7,878 nt of DNA from Promethearchaeota archaeon (lineage in GTDB: Archaea > Asgardarchaeota > Lokiarchaeia > Sigynarchaeales > SOKP01), in contig WJKD01000650.1 in NCBI GenBank assembly GCA_014729315.1, positions 1-7,878 of the forward strand, given 5' to 3'. The notes beneath the pieces are model-generated. The model searched no databases. It was not told the DNA's origin and saw only the letters and a program-made list of their open reading frames with translations. Shown in pieces: positions 7,072 through 7,878 of this stretch. Position numbers and translations under genes: made by a program. How positions within the stretch are numbered: position 1 is the first letter of the stretch; each line of letters begins with the position of its first letter.

Positions 7072-7643
7072 TTTATATCCCAGTTATTTTTTTTAAAAAA
7101 CTTTAACTCATCTATAAATATTTTTTTAAATGTGATTAAATCTGAAGGCTCACCTAACTTGGAAGAACTAAGACTTAGGAAACTAGGAAATTTCATAGAC
7201 AGTTTTTCTAAGTATTCCATCATTTCGGTTGGATATTTTAAACCTAAGAAGTTAAATTTTGTAAAAGCTTCTTGAACGGAAAGAGTAAGAGGATAATGTA
7301 CGATTGGTATTTCTAAAATTTTATTTAGAATTTTCTCATAATTTCCATCTATGTCTCCCTGATAATCAATATCCTCATCTTTTAGCTTTTTAATGAGAGT
7401 TTTAAGAGTTATTTCTGCTTTTATTCCGAATGATGAGAAGAATTTGAGAATACTCGAATAATTAATACTGTTTTGATTTTGTAGAAGATTAAAAAGAATT
7501 AACTCATTTAATGGATTTTTTGATTCTGATACTAATTTTCTGCGTTTCAGGTTATCCTGATGTAATTTAGTATTAATATGCCTCTCTGATGTAGCGTAAC
7601 CAGGTTTTTTATACTTTTCGTCACAAATTTCACAATATGACAT
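7068..7643 (-). CDS. U1/matrin-like C2H2 zinc-finger protein
   Basis: The protein has 191 residues. Its N-terminus, MSYCEICDEKYKK followed by SERHINTKLHQDNLK, gives C4-x2-C7-x14-H22-x5-H28. The x5 histidine spacing and the HxxxKxHxxN run are typical of U1/JAZ/matrin-type C2H2 fingers, which bind double-stranded RNA, RNA-DNA hybrid or DNA in eukaryotes. The C-to-H gap is two residues longer than the usual twelve. The remaining 150 residues are mostly helical and unrecognised; NELILFNLLQ...ILKFFSSFGI...LIKKLKD (about 46-90) could be a winged helix. It is the first gene of the operon; its TGA overlaps the ATG of the ATPase-nuclease gene, so the two are probably made together and perhaps act as a complex, with the finger giving nucleic-acid recognition. 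The ATG at 7641-7643 is supported by a TATA box 30 bases upstream. Finger call firm; function inferred. Confidence 0.85.
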   Translation of the reverse strand: MSYCEICDEKYKKPGYATSERHINTKLHQDNLKRRKLVSESKNPLNELILFNLLQNQNSINYSSILKFFSSFGIKAEITLKTLIKKLKDEDIDYQGDIDGNYEKILNKILEIPIVHYPLTLSVQEAFTKFNFLGLKYPTEMMEYLEKLSMKFPSFLSLSSSKLGEPSDLITFKKIFIDELKFFKKNNWDIK

Positions 7644-7672
7644 CAGATTATCATCTTTTTAGTATTTTTTAT

Positions 7673-7680
7673 CTTTTATA
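7673..7680 (-). promoter_or_regulatory. TATA box of the zinc-finger/ATPase operon
   Basis: On the minus strand TATAAAAG lies 30-37 bases before the ATG at 7643, which predicts a start of transcription about 7-10 bases before the codon. A weak GATGA (7651-7655) could serve as a Shine-Dalgarno site only if transcription begins further upstream. No operator-like repeat is seen next to it. Confidence 0.5.
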
Positions 7681-7878
7681 CCTCAATAAAAACTAATGAC
7701 ATTATGATATAAAAAGTCTTCATGAAAGTATATATCTGAGATAAGATCTATGTATTGACCATAATAATTTTTAAAACAAAATTAAAAATTTGGAGTCTAA
7801 ATCCAATCGTAAATAATAATGGCTTTAGCTTTAGATTATTTAATTTTAATAATAATTTAAATTACTGGCATTATCTAG
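7681..7878. other. AT-rich right-hand spacer without a gene
   Basis: I found no coding frame longer than a few codons on either strand between the operon promoter and the window edge, and no tRNA-like or repeat structure that stands out from the AT-rich background. Confidence 0.5.

Noticed and set aside
7057..7275. Plus-strand open frame across the zinc-finger/ATPase junction
   Set aside because: Antisense to the end of the zinc-finger gene and without recognisable features.
1..7878. A 12-base match AAATAATCTAAA (6-17) inverted at 7830-7841, near both window ends
   Set aside because: Tempting as element ends, but in AT-rich DNA of this length several 12-base inverted matches are expected by chance, and the positions near the window ends are arbitrary.
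1..7878. CRISPR array, tRNA, rRNA or intact insertion sequence
   Set aside because: Looked for regular spaced repeats, clover-leaf arms with a TTC loop, and long terminal inverted repeats with a transposase; none was visible.

Overview
This 7.9-kb window is AT-rich and reads as archaeal. Promoters, where visible, look like TATA boxes 25-35 bases before starts with very short leaders, and strong Shine-Dalgarno sites are missing. The protein mix (22-residue SDS22-like leucine-rich repeats with a GxxPI...GG...GY cap, a large SWIM zinc-finger protein, a HEPN protein and a U1-like C2H2 zinc finger) would suit an Asgard (Lokiarchaeia-like) archaeon. That assignment is inferred from protein style; there is no rRNA or other marker gene here.

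Layout, left to right. On the minus strand lie a HEPN-domain putative RNase (92-625) and a leucine-rich-repeat gene (941-1510) interrupted by an in-frame TAG. A 315-base spacer without genes separates them. On the plus strand, divergent from the LRR gene, is a 746-residue SWIM zinc-finger protein (1778-4018) followed by a T-rich probable terminator. Converging on it from the minus strand is a 65-residue protein of unknown function (4071-4268) with a good TATA box. Behind that lies a decayed coding stretch (about 4309-4762). It keeps a recognisable double-CxxC zinc ribbon of the type found at the C-terminus of PLD-like (HKD) nuclease-related proteins, but is broken by several stops and a frame change.

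The right half is a two-gene minus-strand operon. A 191-residue protein with an N-terminal U1/matrin-like C2H2 zinc finger (7068-7643) overlaps by four bases (ATGA) a 712-residue protein (4933-7071). I read the larger protein as a P-loop ATPase with an odd Walker A motif, then a PD-(D/E)XK-type nuclease fold, a charged linker and a C-terminal winged helix. A eukaryote-like nucleic-acid-binding zinc finger translationally coupled to an ATPase-nuclease is the best candidate here for an undescribed system, possibly defence or DNA processing. The neighbourhood (HEPN RNase, LRR, SWIM protein, gene debris) looks like an accessory region. No CRISPR array, tRNA, rRNA or intact insertion sequence was seen.
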